A stretch of DNA of 64,000 bases from a bacterium HR19 (GCA_002898315.1 BEHV01000006.1:1-64000), one strand, 5' to 3'; shown: positions 8,112 through 16,886, counted from the first letter of the stretch. Made by a program: numbers and translations. Notes: a model not told the origin generated them from the sequence alone.

Positions 8112-9443
8112 ATGATGATAGGAGTTGAATTTTTGGATTCGGAAGATGTTCGTGAAGTTTACTCACAAGATGCTTCGCGATGGTATAAGGTAAAACCGCT
8201 CGGAGTTTTCTTCCCGAAAAACGAAGAGGAGGTCGTAAAATGTGTTGAATTTTGTGTAAAAAGGGGTATTCCAATAACACCAAGAGGTGGCGGGAGCGGA
8301 CTTTCAGGCGGAGCAGTCCCAGAAAAAAACGGCATAGTTCTCTCAACAGAAAAGATGAAAAGCTTCTCTATTGAAAACAGCTTCGCAATAGCATACGCCG
8401 GTGCTATAACAGGAGAGATAGAAAAAGAAGCAAAAAAACTTGGATACACCGTACCATTTCAACCATCAAGCTTGAATTTCTCAACAATAGGGGGGAATAT
8501 AGCAACAGATTGTGCTGGACTGCGCTCGGTAAAATACGGCTCTGCAAGAGACCATATTGAAGAAATTCAAATCGTCACTCCAACAGGAAAAATAATAAAA
8601 TTTAATGGTTCCCTTTCTATGATTTTCTCGGGCTCAGAAGGAACACTCGGAATAATAACAAAAGTCAAAATACGACTTTCAAAGCTTAAAAAGAGAAAAA
8701 CTCTTGTCTTCTCATTCCGTTCAGTAAAAGATGCAATAGGTTTTTCAAAAGAGGTAAGAAGGTTCAACCCATCTGCAATTGAGTTTGTTGATGAAAAATC
8801 TGGCGAGGTGATGAAAATAGATGAGAACAATAAAACCCCAAAAAAAAGCAAAAGCTATATCATAGTTGAAATTGAAGAGGATGAGCAGGGATACATAGAT
8901 TTTTCAGAACAAGAAATTTCCATAATGGCAAAGTCATTTTCAGGAGAAAAAATAGATATACCCGACGTCTGGGAGAGAAGAAAAAAGCTTGGTCCAGCAC
9001 TTTCTAAAATAAAACCCTTCAAGATGAACGAAGATGTTGTTTTACCCTTATCTAAAATAGAGAGCTTTTTGGAGTTCGCAGAGGATATAGATAAAAAAAG
9101 AATAAGCTGTCTCGTTTTCGGGCATATCGGAGTAGGAATTCTTCACACAAATTTTATGTTCGGAGGAGGAGAAGAGAAAGAAGCAGAAAAAGCAAAGTCA
9201 GACCTTTTTAACTTTGTCATAGAAAACGGAGGGGCAATAACAGGAGAGCACGGAACAGGTCTTGAAAAAATAAATTTTTTAGAAAAAGAATTAGGAAAAA
9301 ACACTCTTGAATTCATGAGAGAACTAAAAAGCAAATTAGACCCACATAACATAATGAATCCTTCCAAAATTCCCACGCCAAAAAGAGGTTGTATAGATAC
9401 ACCAATAAGTTTGACAAAGACCCAGTATAACACAAAGAAGTAA
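8112..9443 (+). CDS. FAD-linked oxidase, GlcD/D-lactate dehydrogenase family
   Basis: The 443-residue protein has the VAO-type FAD-binding domain (ITPRGGGSGLSGGAVPE, FQPSSLNFSTIGGNIATDCAGLRSVKYGSA) and the C-terminal substrate domain ending ITGEHGTGLEK...LKSKLDPHNIMNP, the GlcD/DLD signature. Enzymes of this family oxidise 2-hydroxy acids such as glycolate, D-lactate or D-2-hydroxyglutarate. No separate GlcE or iron-sulfur GlcF gene is adjacent, so substrate and electron acceptor are not determined. No Shine-Dalgarno is visible. It is divergent from the PLD gene. Confidence 0.88.
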   Translation: MMIGVEFLDSEDVREVYSQDASRWYKVKPLGVFFPKNEEEVVKCVEFCVKRGIPITPRGGGSGLSGGAVPEKNGIVLSTEKMKSFSIENSFAIAYAGAITGEIEKEAKKLGYTVPFQPSSLNFSTIGGNIATDCAGLRSVKYGSARDHIEEIQIVTPTGKIIKFNGSLSMIFSGSEGTLGIITKVKIRLSKLKKRKTLVFSFRSVKDAIGFSKEVRRFNPSAIEFVDEKSGEVMKIDENNKTPKKSKSYIIVEIEEDEQGYIDFSEQEISIMAKSFSGEKIDIPDVWERRKKLGPALSKIKPFKMNEDVVLPLSKIESFLEFAEDIDKKRISCLVFGHIGVGILHTNFMFGGGEEKEAEKAKSDLFNFVIENGGAITGEHGTGLEKINFLEKELGKNTLEFMRELKSKLDPHNIMNPSKIPTPKRGCIDTPISLTKTQYNTKK

Positions 9444-9534
9444 TATTGTGTTTTGATCTTGGAACCTTAAATCAGTTAAGGAAAAACAAAAGCACAAAAA
9501 ATTCCGATTAAATTTTGATTGAAGGATATTTATT

Positions 9535-10161
9535 ATGCCGAACTGGCAAATCAAAACCTCTGGAAACCGAGCGGGAAAGAAAAAAACAAGTTTTTCAATC
9601 CTCACTTTTCTTATATACTGCATTTTGCTTTCACAAAATCCAAAAAAAGTAAGCGCAGAAGGAGTATATAATGTCCCTACTGGTTCATGGGCGACGGGGA
9701 CTTTGCTCACAGGAATATCTGTTGCACTTCCGGGAACCGTGGTTGACCCTGCTCCTGTTGTTTTCAGGATCGAAGACGGATTTTACACTCCCCAAGATGG
9801 ATACGTAGATATGACAGGTTGCTACGCTCACGGCACAGCTTATTGGGCTGACCACATAAGCAGAGTCGTAATAGAAATAAAACACATCAGCTGTCCCCAA
9901 GGGGACAGAATATATGAAAAAGAAATTTTAGGATATATCTATGATGCTCAGGGAAATTTCGGGTTTGATGCAGATATAACCCCGATAGAAAAGGAAGTAT
10001 GGGGAATAAAGATAAGGACAGGTATAGCAAGCGTTCCCGCTTTTGTTCAGGGAGTCCTCTTCCTGCGTCAGGGATTCACAATAATGAAAAAGGAAAAAAG
10101 GGGTCCCGGCTGGAGGAGACCTCTGACATTCCCCGAAAACCTCAAAGATTTCCCACCATAA
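9535..10161 (+). CDS. TraB/VirB10-like secreted protein (orphan)
   Basis: The 208-residue protein has a signal peptide (hydrophobic 19-32, likely cleavage after A41). A domain then reads VPTGSWATGTLLTGISVALP (47-66), DPAPVVFRIEDGF and DMTGCYAHGTAYWAD, with a second Cys at HISC (120) and ILGYIYDAQGNFGF. This follows the F-type TraB pattern: VPxGTxxxATLLTG, NPxPVVFR, then a two-Cys region and GYVVGxDGKxG. TraB is the VirB10-like protein linking membranes in type IV secretion. This copy lacks the N-terminal TM/proline region and the C-terminal antenna, and no other conjugation gene is nearby. Assignment is by recalled motif similarity. Confidence 0.65.
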   Translation: MPNWQIKTSGNRAGKKKTSFSILTFLIYCILLSQNPKKVSAEGVYNVPTGSWATGTLLTGISVALPGTVVDPAPVVFRIEDGFYTPQDGYVDMTGCYAHGTAYWADHISRVVIEIKHISCPQGDRIYEKEILGYIYDAQGNFGFDADITPIEKEVWGIKIRTGIASVPAFVQGVLFLRQGFTIMKKEKRGPGWRRPLTFPENLKDFPP

Positions 10162-10176
10162 AAAATTTCTTTACAC

Positions 10177-11769
10177 TCACCTTTTCATCTTGCTGAAATC
10201 AAAATCAATCTCGTCAAAGTATATAACATCAAGCGGATTATGTTTTATTTTGATGTAAGGTTTTCTGAGCCCCACATTAACACCCCAGAAAAGAGGTACG
10301 ATAGCGACTTTTTCCTCAAGCAGTATCTTCTGAGCTCTTGTGTAAAGCTCTTGTCTTTTCGTCTCATCATGAGTTTGTGAGGCGATGCTGATTATTCTGT
10401 CGTACTCCTCGTCTGCAAATCCTGTGTGATTATTTCCCGAATTGGAAGTGAAAAGATCCATAAAGTTGTGCGGGTCTGGGAAATCTGCCCCCCAACCAAG
10501 CCTGAAAAGAGATGGCTTTTCATTGACAACAGTGTATAAAAATGTTTTCCACTCCATGCTCTCTAAAACAACATTTACTCCGAGAACTTTTCTCCATGTA
10601 TCTTGGAGGACTTCTGAAATCTTTCTGTTCTCAGGCGAGTGGTTGAAGTAGAGTTTTACAGCCGGGAAACCTCTGCCATCTGGATATCCGGCGAGGGCAA
10701 GTTCTTCTTTTGCTCTTTTCGGGTCAAACGGAAGCCCGACTGAAGGGTTATGACCAAGCATTCCAGGAGGTATCCAAGATGTAGCGGGAATCTGTATTCC
10801 TCCGAGTGCTTTTACGACCGCGTTTCTATCCACAGCATAAGCAAAAGCTCTTCTCACATGAACATCGTTGAACGGCTTCTTATTTATGTTGAAACCCACA
10901 TAAAAACCTCGCAGAGCCGGTGAGGTAATAAAATCTGGAGAGTTTCTGAACTTATATATAGCTAACGAAAAAAGTCCAACAGAGTAGATGAAGTCAAAAA
11001 CATAAAGGTTCATAGCGGTAGATGGATCAGAGACAACATATAGCTCAACTCGCTTGACCTTGGGTTTTTTTCCAACCCAGTAAGGGTTTGGTTCAAGGAC
11101 CACCTTATACTCATGCTTCCACTCTTTGAGAACAAAAGGTCCTACCTCCGGGTAGCACTCTGGCTCAACCCATCTCTCTCCGCATCTTTCAATCACATCT
11201 TGCCTCACAGGAAATGTGACCATAAATGAAACTATTGAAGGTAAATAAACGATAGGTTTTTTGAGATATACAATCAGTGTTCTGTCTCCTTCCGCTGTCA
11301 CTCCGGGAAAGTAGTTAATTTTACCTGTGTTGAACTCATAAGCTCCGACGAGGTCGTAGAGAAAATATGCATATTCAGAACCGAGTTCTGGTGAAAGCAA
11401 TCGTCTCCATGAGTAGATAAAATCATAGGCGGTAAGTGGTTTCCCATCTGACCAGAAAGCTGACTTTAATCTAAAAACAACCTTTGTCCCTCCATCTTCA
11501 TATCTCCACGATTCAGCGAGACAAGGAATTGGCTTCAAGGTATCTGTATCAAACCTTGTAAGCCCACATTGCAGATTTGTGAGAAGAAAGTGGGAGACAG
11601 AATCGGTTGCCAAGTTCGGGTCAAGCGTCGGCGGTTCAGTAGATATAGCAAACCTTAAAACCTCTCCTTCCTTCTCATAATGAAAAGAACACGAGAAGAA
11701 GATCATTGATAAGACCGAAGTCAAAAGCAAAGACCCAAACAATCTCGCAAAAAATCTACAAAAAAACAT
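10177..11769 (-). CDS. Oligopeptide/dipeptide ABC transporter substrate-binding lipoprotein
   Basis: The 530-residue protein is a family-5 solute-binding protein: EPPTLDPNLATDSVSHFLLTN after the signal, KPIPCLAESWRY, FWSDGKPLTAYDFIYSWRR, RRAFAYAVDRNAVV and a C-terminal LFWGVNVGLRKPYI. The signal peptide ends in FFSC, a relaxed lipobox, so it is probably lipid-anchored. OppA/DppA proteins deliver peptides to an ABC permease; the only matching permease here (dppC-like, 54.6-55.4 kb) is 43 kb away. A TATAAAAAT stretch lies upstream of the ATG and no Shine-Dalgarno is seen. It is divergent from the metal-uptake locus. Confidence 0.9.
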   Translation of the reverse strand: MFFCRFFARLFGSLLLTSVLSMIFFSCSFHYEKEGEVLRFAISTEPPTLDPNLATDSVSHFLLTNLQCGLTRFDTDTLKPIPCLAESWRYEDGGTKVVFRLKSAFWSDGKPLTAYDFIYSWRRLLSPELGSEYAYFLYDLVGAYEFNTGKINYFPGVTAEGDRTLIVYLKKPIVYLPSIVSFMVTFPVRQDVIERCGERWVEPECYPEVGPFVLKEWKHEYKVVLEPNPYWVGKKPKVKRVELYVVSDPSTAMNLYVFDFIYSVGLFSLAIYKFRNSPDFITSPALRGFYVGFNINKKPFNDVHVRRAFAYAVDRNAVVKALGGIQIPATSWIPPGMLGHNPSVGLPFDPKRAKEELALAGYPDGRGFPAVKLYFNHSPENRKISEVLQDTWRKVLGVNVVLESMEWKTFLYTVVNEKPSLFRLGWGADFPDPHNFMDLFTSNSGNNHTGFADEEYDRIISIASQTHDETKRQELYTRAQKILLEEKVAIVPLFWGVNVGLRKPYIKIKHNPLDVIYFDEIDFDFSKMKR

Positions 11770-11838
11770 ATCAGTTCAATCTTTTGAAATTTTTATAAAA
11801 TAGAAAAGATTTGCAAAATAACAAAACGAGAACAAAAT

Positions 11839-11844
11839 TATAAT
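11839..11844 (+). promoter_or_regulatory. Putative -10 box of the metal-uptake locus
   Basis: A perfect TATAAT lies 17 nt upstream of the ATG at 11862, inside the palindrome AAAATTATAATTTT. No convincing -35 is evident. If used, the leader would be only about 10 nt. Confidence 0.35.
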
Positions 11845-11861
11845 TTTTTGAATCAAAAAAG

Positions 11862-12146
11862 ATGAGGAGTATCATAAAAAGAACACTTAAAATCTTTGTT
11901 ATTTCTTTGATTCTTACCATTCCCATTTCATACACAACTCACACACACAAAGGAGGGATTAGTAAAGAAAATTGCCAGGTCTGTATAACTTCGCAGACAG
12001 CAAAATCTATCGCGCTCACTCAAAACAATTTCACTCTATATATACCATTTATATCATCAAAAGATGAAACCAAAGAACCTGAAAAAGAATTTATACCAGA
12101 AAAAGAAAAGAAATCAAGGTCACCCCCATATCTCTCACAATCATAA
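11862..12146 (+). CDS. Small secreted His/Cys-containing protein in metal-uptake locus
   Basis: The 94-residue protein has a signal peptide (LKIFVISLILTIPISYT), then THTHKGGISKENCQVC, a His and C-x-x-C cluster able to bind metal, and a Lys/Glu-rich C-terminal half. Such short signal-peptide proteins with an HxH...CxxC segment often accompany zinc or copper uptake genes, and this one precedes a beta-barrel, ZnuA and ZnuB on the same strand. I cannot assign a named family with certainty. A role in periplasmic metal handling is inference. Confidence 0.55.
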   Translation: MRSIIKRTLKIFVISLILTIPISYTTHTHKGGISKENCQVCITSQTAKSIALTQNNFTLYIPFISSKDETKEPEKEFIPEKEKKSRSPPYLSQS

Positions 12147-12209
12147 AAAATCTTACTGAAATAAAAAGTTTTTGAAATAAAGCGCTTTTTTATTCTCTTG
12201 AACCTTTTT

Positions 12210-12237
12210 GGTCCGGGATAATAGAAAATCTCGGACC
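12210..12237 (+). other. Hairpin upstream of the outer-membrane barrel gene
   Basis: GGTCCGGGAT (12210-12219) and ATCTCGGACC (12228-12237) form a 10-bp stem (one G-T pair) with an 8-nt loop. No T-run follows on either strand, so it is not a normal intrinsic terminator. It lies 63 to 43 nt upstream of the ATG at 12280 and might be a processing, attenuation or operator site. Confidence 0.4.
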
Positions 12238-12279
12238 CCAAACTTAACAAAAAAACCTAAAAAAGGAGGTGTAAAGAAA

Positions 12280-13302
12280 ATGGAAATTGCTTTTGCCTTA
12301 TTTTCGGTTTTGATTTCACAGGAGCCACCAACTCTAAAAGGCAGAGCACTTTTGAACCCCGATATATCTGCAATAGGCAACATAGTAAATCAAACCATTC
12401 TTCAAAACAAAATAAAAAACGAGTTTTTTACAAAAGAGTTTGAATTCGCATTCCAAGGGTATCTCTACCCATCAATAAGAGCAGATATTTTCCTTGCCAC
12501 CCATGGACCAAAATTCGGAGATGTTCATGAGCACGGAGAAGAAGAAACCCACATAGGAGTTAACCTTGAAGAAGCATATGTCTCACTTCTGAATATATGG
12601 GGAGGGTTCTCTGGCAAAGTAGGAAGAAAGTTTATAGAATTCGGCAAGTTCAATCCACTCCATCCCGAACAGTGGTTATATGTTGACCCACCAAAAGTAA
12701 TTCAAAACATATTCGGAACAGAGAATCTCATAGGAGATGGCGGACAAATAGAGTTTCTCCTCCCTCTACCATTCCTTCTCAAAATTCAAGGAGGAATTTT
12801 CAGAAACTCCGAAGGTCCATTTCAAGACATATTCTACTCATCAAGGGCATTTTCATCTTTTGGTATTTCAGATTTTGAAGTGAGTTTCGGAGCAAGTTAT
12901 GTCGGAGGGAAAACCGAAAAAGAACTCTCAAACTTCATCGGTGGAGATATAACTCTCAATTACATAAAAGGATACACAAAGCTGACTTTCATATCGGAAC
13001 CAATTTTTTCAATAGATGAAAAAAGCAAATTTGCTGGCTTCTACTCATCTCTATTCTACTCCACAGGAAGATTTCAGGTTGGATTTAGAATTGATGGAGC
13101 AAAACCAGATGAAGAAATTGAAGATGAACACACAAGAAACAAAATATCTTTTGGAATATCTCCGATTTTCGCATTTCTTCTTACAGAGACAACAAAGATA
13201 AGGTTTCAGTACAGCTTTTTTGCGAGTGATAAACCAAAGCATACTGTATTTTTCCAGCTCCTTTTCGGTTTGGGACCGCACTCTCATGTTCTTCAATTCT
13301 GA
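12280..13302 (+). CDS. Outer-membrane beta-barrel protein, metal-uptake locus
   Basis: Start chosen at 12280 because AAGGAGGTG lies 9 nt before this ATG; an upstream in-frame ATG would encode an unlikely basic leader. The 340-residue protein has a short hydrophobic N-terminus, GRALLNPDISAIGNIV (a phrase common at the start of zinc-locus barrel proteins), alternating beta strands throughout and a C-terminal Phe, the usual outer-membrane insertion signal. Residues near 80 read VHEHGEEETHIG and the end reads GPHSHVLQF, both His-rich and possibly metal-binding. It precedes znuA by 16 nt. A substrate-specific porin for zinc is an inference. Confidence 0.7.
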   Translation: MEIAFALFSVLISQEPPTLKGRALLNPDISAIGNIVNQTILQNKIKNEFFTKEFEFAFQGYLYPSIRADIFLATHGPKFGDVHEHGEEETHIGVNLEEAYVSLLNIWGGFSGKVGRKFIEFGKFNPLHPEQWLYVDPPKVIQNIFGTENLIGDGGQIEFLLPLPFLLKIQGGIFRNSEGPFQDIFYSSRAFSSFGISDFEVSFGASYVGGKTEKELSNFIGGDITLNYIKGYTKLTFISEPIFSIDEKSKFAGFYSSLFYSTGRFQVGFRIDGAKPDEEIEDEHTRNKISFGISPIFAFLLTETTKIRFQYSFFASDKPKHTVFFQLLFGLGPHSHVLQF

Positions 13303-13318
13303 AAGAGGAGGGAGAAAG

Positions 13319-14296
13319 ATGGGAAAGCAAAAGAAAATAATAAGTTTGGCAAAAATAGTTCTCCTGAACCAAGTTTTGCTATTTTTACTCTCAATCACAG
13401 AAAAATCATCAGCCGAAGCGAAAAAAATAAAGGTGGTCTCTCCCATATGCACCTTCGCTGACATAGCAAAAAATATCGGAGGCGATAGAGTTGATGTTAT
13501 AAACCTATCTGACGGTTTGAATGACCCGCATTTTGTTGAACCACGACCATCTATGATAATTCACATGAGAAATGCAGAAGTTGTGATCCCAATAGGATTG
13601 CGCCTTGACCTGTGGTTCTTCTCTCTAATAGAAAAATCAGCAAACCCGAAAATATTTGAGGGAAGCTCAGGATTTATCAGAACATATGAAGGCGTAAGAA
13701 TTCTTGAGGTCCCCGAATATAAATTCGGACAGCCAAGAATAGGAGATATTCACCCCGAAGGTAATCCACACTACTGGCTACCTCCTGATAACGCAAAAGC
13801 AATTGCTATGAACATAGCAAAAAAACTCTCTGAACTATATCCAGAAGATAAAGAATTCTTTATCAAAAACACTGAAATTTTCACAAAAAAGATAGACGAA
13901 GCAGTAGAAGATTTAAAGAGAGAGTTTTCAAGATTTGAAGGAGTAAAGGCAGTTCAATATCACAAAACTTTCACATACTTTGCTGACTTCTTCAAAATAA
14001 AAATAGTAGGAGAAATGGAACCATATCCCGGCATACCGCCAACTCCGTCTCACATCTCGCAACTTGCAGAAAAAATGAAGAAAGAAGGAGTAGAACTTAT
14101 AATCTACGAGCCATTCAGAAACAAAAAAGATGTAGAAAAGCTGAGCAAAATCACATCAGCAATACCAACCCAAATATATGCCGATTGCGTCCCTCAGATA
14201 AACGAATTAAAAGATTACATCAGCTTAATCAGATACAACATAAGAAAAATAATTTTGAACATTGAAGAGAGAGAAAATAACAAAAAGGAGAAGTGA
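13319..14296 (+). CDS. znuA: Zinc/manganese ABC transporter substrate-binding protein
   Basis: The start at 13319 is fixed by the Shine-Dalgarno GGAGGGAG. The 325-residue protein has a signal peptide followed by the cluster A-I metal-binding fold. Likely ligands are His71 in NDPHFVEPRPS, His151 in GNPHYWLPPDN and His215 in QYHKTFTYFADFF, with an acidic residue near the C-terminus. Three His ligands favour zinc, although manganese cannot be excluded. It lacks the long His-rich loop found in some ZnuA proteins. The permease gene follows after 3 nt; no ATPase gene is present. Confidence 0.88.
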   Translation: MGKQKKIISLAKIVLLNQVLLFLLSITEKSSAEAKKIKVVSPICTFADIAKNIGGDRVDVINLSDGLNDPHFVEPRPSMIIHMRNAEVVIPIGLRLDLWFFSLIEKSANPKIFEGSSGFIRTYEGVRILEVPEYKFGQPRIGDIHPEGNPHYWLPPDNAKAIAMNIAKKLSELYPEDKEFFIKNTEIFTKKIDEAVEDLKREFSRFEGVKAVQYHKTFTYFADFFKIKIVGEMEPYPGIPPTPSHISQLAEKMKKEGVELIIYEPFRNKKDVEKLSKITSAIPTQIYADCVPQINELKDYISLIRYNIRKIILNIEERENNKKEK

Positions 14297-14299
14297 AAA

Positions 14300-15103
14300 A
14301 TGTATGAAATTAAAGATATTTTTCCTTTAATTCTTCCAGCGTTCTTTATCAGTTTATCTCTCGTTCTGATTCATGTTTACTTCGGGACAAAAATTTTTGA
14401 AAGAGGAGTAATTTTCGCAGATATAGCAATAGCTCAATCTGCATTTTTAGGTTCATCTATCGCGTTCCTTATTTTTCACGACCCTTCAAAAGAGCTGACT
14501 TACCTATTTGGTGTCTTATCTTCAATCTTTTTCGGAATACTCATCTCATCTCAGATGGAAAGGGAAGTTGTCTTCAAAGAAGGTTTTGTAGGAGTTATAT
14601 ACGCCCTGACATCTTCTCTCTCAGTAATAGTTCTGAGCAAGTTAGGGAGAGAAAGCGAACACATAAGATATATGCTCGCTGGGAACATCTTATTTGTATC
14701 TTGGGAAGATGTTATCAGAGCAGATTTGATCTATTTTGTGATAGGGATTTTACATATCATCTTCAAGCCGAAAAGAAGGAGCTTCGTATCTGAGTTCTTT
14801 TTCTTTTCAACTTTTGGACTTGTCGTCTCGTCATCTGTATCTCTTGCAGGAGTTCTCCTTGTATTCTCTTACCTTATAGTCCCTGTTCTCACATCAAAAC
14901 TACTTTTCAGTTCAAGATATACTCTTTTGACCTCTTATCTTATTGCTCTTATATCAACCCTTATCGGATTTGTATTATCTGTGGCAAAAGATCTACCAAC
15001 CAGTCCGACAATAATATCAGTATGTATCCTTTTTTTCTTCGTTGCACTTTTTATTGACTCAATAAAAAATCTCAAAAAGAAAAACCAGGAACTCAACTCA
15101 TAA
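14300..15103 (+). CDS. znuB: Zinc/manganese ABC transporter permease
   Basis: The 267-residue protein has about eight hydrophobic helices and ABC-3 family landmarks: IFERGVIFADIAIAQSAFLGSSIAF near the N-terminus (usual form GVFLADALAHAALPG) and SLAGVLLVFSYLIVPVLTSKLL (usual form VGVLLVSALLIIPAATA). It starts 3 nt after znuA with GGAG 9 nt upstream. The partner ZnuC ATPase is not in this unit, and the following gene is unrelated. Confidence 0.87.
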   Translation: MYEIKDIFPLILPAFFISLSLVLIHVYFGTKIFERGVIFADIAIAQSAFLGSSIAFLIFHDPSKELTYLFGVLSSIFFGILISSQMEREVVFKEGFVGVIYALTSSLSVIVLSKLGRESEHIRYMLAGNILFVSWEDVIRADLIYFVIGILHIIFKPKRRSFVSEFFFFSTFGLVVSSSVSLAGVLLVFSYLIVPVLTSKLLFSSRYTLLTSYLIALISTLIGFVLSVAKDLPTSPTIISVCILFFFVALFIDSIKNLKKKNQELNS

Positions 15104-15132
15104 AAACAAAAACAGAATAGAATTTATTCTAT

Positions 15133-16014
15133 ATGTTTGAGATAGAAAAAATAGCCAAAGGGCTTGAAGGAATTGAAAGATCAGAAGATTTTTTACCTGA
15201 ACTTGAAAAGCTTGAAATTCTTTACCTTCCGCAAGATATAGAGCTACACGAGGCGATAAAAATAGTAGAGATAATCTCCGAGAAAAACTTTCCAGCTGGA
15301 CTGTTTCTTTCTATAAACTGGGGAAACCAAATGAGCTTACGGGAGTTCAACGAAAAAACCTACAACAACGAAAGATTAATTCTGTCAAATCTGAAACCGA
15401 ATGGCAAAATCGTTCCTTTCCTTGAAAGAACAGAAAAACTTGCGATAATAGGAGAAAAGAACATAAAGCTTGGAGAGAAACAAAATGTAAATTTCAGAAA
15501 AATAAACTCTCTTTCTCTTGAACTTTACGAGATAGATGATAAAAAAACAGCAAAATCCGAAGGTGATTTCTATGAGATCACAGCAAATCCTTACTCATAT
15601 CTCTCAAACATATATTTATTCATCGGTTCCGCAATTCTTGGAAGAATGAAGGAGATATTCAGAATGTCTTTGAACTACTCAAACGAGAGAATACAGGGAG
15701 GGAAACCTATAATATCATACTTTGCGATAAAAGAGAAAATATTCAAAATTCTTGAGTTCATAGAAGTAGTAGATTCTGCAATTTCTGAAATAGCGAAAAC
15801 AAAAGATAAGAGCAAATCTATACCGAAAATTGTTTATCTTACAAAGTATATTGTCAGAGAAAGTGTTCTCTGCTCCTCTGAGTCAATTCAGATATTCGGT
15901 GGATACGGCTATATGAAGGACTTCAAAGTAGAAAAATTTTTCAGAGAAACCGAAACCATAAAAAACCTTCTTGAACTTGAAAAACAAAACCTCCCGATAC
16001 CAGAAATGCTATAA
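15133..16014 (+). CDS. Degenerate acyl-CoA dehydrogenase-like protein
   Basis: The last half of this 293-residue protein is recognisably the C-terminal helical domain of acyl-CoA dehydrogenases: SNERIQGGKPIISYFAIKEKI, then SESIQIFGGYGYMKDFKVEKFFRE. The N-terminal two thirds of a normal enzyme (about 380 residues) is shortened and hardly conserved. In place of the usual C-terminal IYEGT the sequence reads KNLLELEK, so the catalytic Glu appears lost. There is no frameshift, so it may be a repurposed non-enzymatic relative. A TATTCT box precedes the ATG by 3 nt; no Shine-Dalgarno. Confidence 0.65.
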   Translation: MFEIEKIAKGLEGIERSEDFLPELEKLEILYLPQDIELHEAIKIVEIISEKNFPAGLFLSINWGNQMSLREFNEKTYNNERLILSNLKPNGKIVPFLERTEKLAIIGEKNIKLGEKQNVNFRKINSLSLELYEIDDKKTAKSEGDFYEITANPYSYLSNIYLFIGSAILGRMKEIFRMSLNYSNERIQGGKPIISYFAIKEKIFKILEFIEVVDSAISEIAKTKDKSKSIPKIVYLTKYIVRESVLCSSESIQIFGGYGYMKDFKVEKFFRETETIKNLLELEKQNLPIPEML

Positions 16015-16065
16015 AATCATTAAATCAAAAACCTTATCAAGAAAATAAGTTATTAAAATAAAGGT

Positions 16066-16824
16066 ATGTTTGAGGGAGTATATCAGTTTGAGGTAAATTT
16101 TGAAAGTGGAAGAGGCAAGCTACCAATTTTTTACAGAAAAGCATCCGCATCAATATCTATGTTTCCTGCAAAAACAAAAGAAGCTGAAAAACTTATCCCC
16201 CAAAAAATAAAAAGATTGATGAAGGTTGATGAGCTAATTCCGGGAATAACACTTTTGGGATTAGCCGGATTCAAATACGAAGATACAGATATAGGTCAGT
16301 ACAATGAGGTCGCAATAACAGTTCCTCTCATAGAAAAATCAATCCCAATAAGAAATCTTGGTCTCACAAGATTTATTTCATCACTCATAAGAGGAGATTT
16401 CAGAGTTCATATAAGACATCTTCCTGTCACAACAGAAATAGCAAGAGAGGCAGGAGTGGTAATATACAACTATCCGAAATTTGTTGCGGAGATAGAGTTT
16501 GAAGATAACGGTAAAAACTTCTCTTTAACAAAAGATAAAGAAAAAATACTCTCTCTTGAAGTGAAAAGAATGTTCAAAACAAGTATAAAAAAGAAATTTC
16601 TTTTCACAACTTTTCAGCAAAAAGATGGCGCGGTTATAAAAGCCGAAGTCCTCGCAGAAGGAGAAGATATAGAAATAGGATTCTTTTCCTCTGAAATAAA
16701 CCCGAACATAAATACAGAAATCGGCAAAGAACTATGTTCGCTTCTTATATTAAGAAGGTCTTTCATATCAATGTTTATTCCAAAGATGAGAGCAATCTTA
16801 CATCTGCCTGTAAAGATAGCATAA
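16066..16824 (+). CDS. Acetoacetate decarboxylase-superfamily protein
   Basis: The 252-residue protein fits the ADC fold: QYNEVAITVPL (79-89, usual form YNEV) and EAGVVIYNYPKFVAEIEF (128-145), in which Lys138 occupies the place of the Schiff-base lysine in the family motif E..GYPKK. The family includes acetoacetate decarboxylase and several enzymes acting on other oxo or hydroxy acids, so the reaction is not settled. It follows the degenerate acyl-CoA dehydrogenase gene by 51 nt, suggesting related lipid or acid metabolism. A TAAAAT box lies just before the ATG. Confidence 0.6.
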   Translation: MFEGVYQFEVNFESGRGKLPIFYRKASASISMFPAKTKEAEKLIPQKIKRLMKVDELIPGITLLGLAGFKYEDTDIGQYNEVAITVPLIEKSIPIRNLGLTRFISSLIRGDFRVHIRHLPVTTEIAREAGVVIYNYPKFVAEIEFEDNGKNFSLTKDKEKILSLEVKRMFKTSIKKKFLFTTFQQKDGAVIKAEVLAEGEDIEIGFFSSEINPNINTEIGKELCSLLILRRSFISMFIPKMRAILHLPVKIA

Positions 16825-16886
16825 AAGTAATGAGAAATAAGACATTGACATAAACAAGCACCTGAATTATTAATTTTTATTTTGTT

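Noticed and set aside
9535-10161. Integrative conjugative element suggested by TraB-like and FtsK genes
   Set aside because: No relaxase, VirB4, integrase or att-like repeats; the FtsK has the N-terminal membrane part and gamma domain of the housekeeping translocase.
11834-11847. Perfect palindrome AAAATTATAATTTT ahead of the metal-uptake locus as a Zur operator
   Set aside because: It contains a consensus -10 TATAAT and consists only of A/T; nothing else resembles a known Zur site.
12210-12237. Hairpin as an intrinsic terminator of the 94-residue gene
   Set aside because: No T-run on the plus-strand side; kept only as an unassigned hairpin.
15133-16014. Acyl-CoA dehydrogenase pseudogene
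   Set aside because: The frame is intact over 293 codons with normal codon use and its own upstream box, so decay is not shown.
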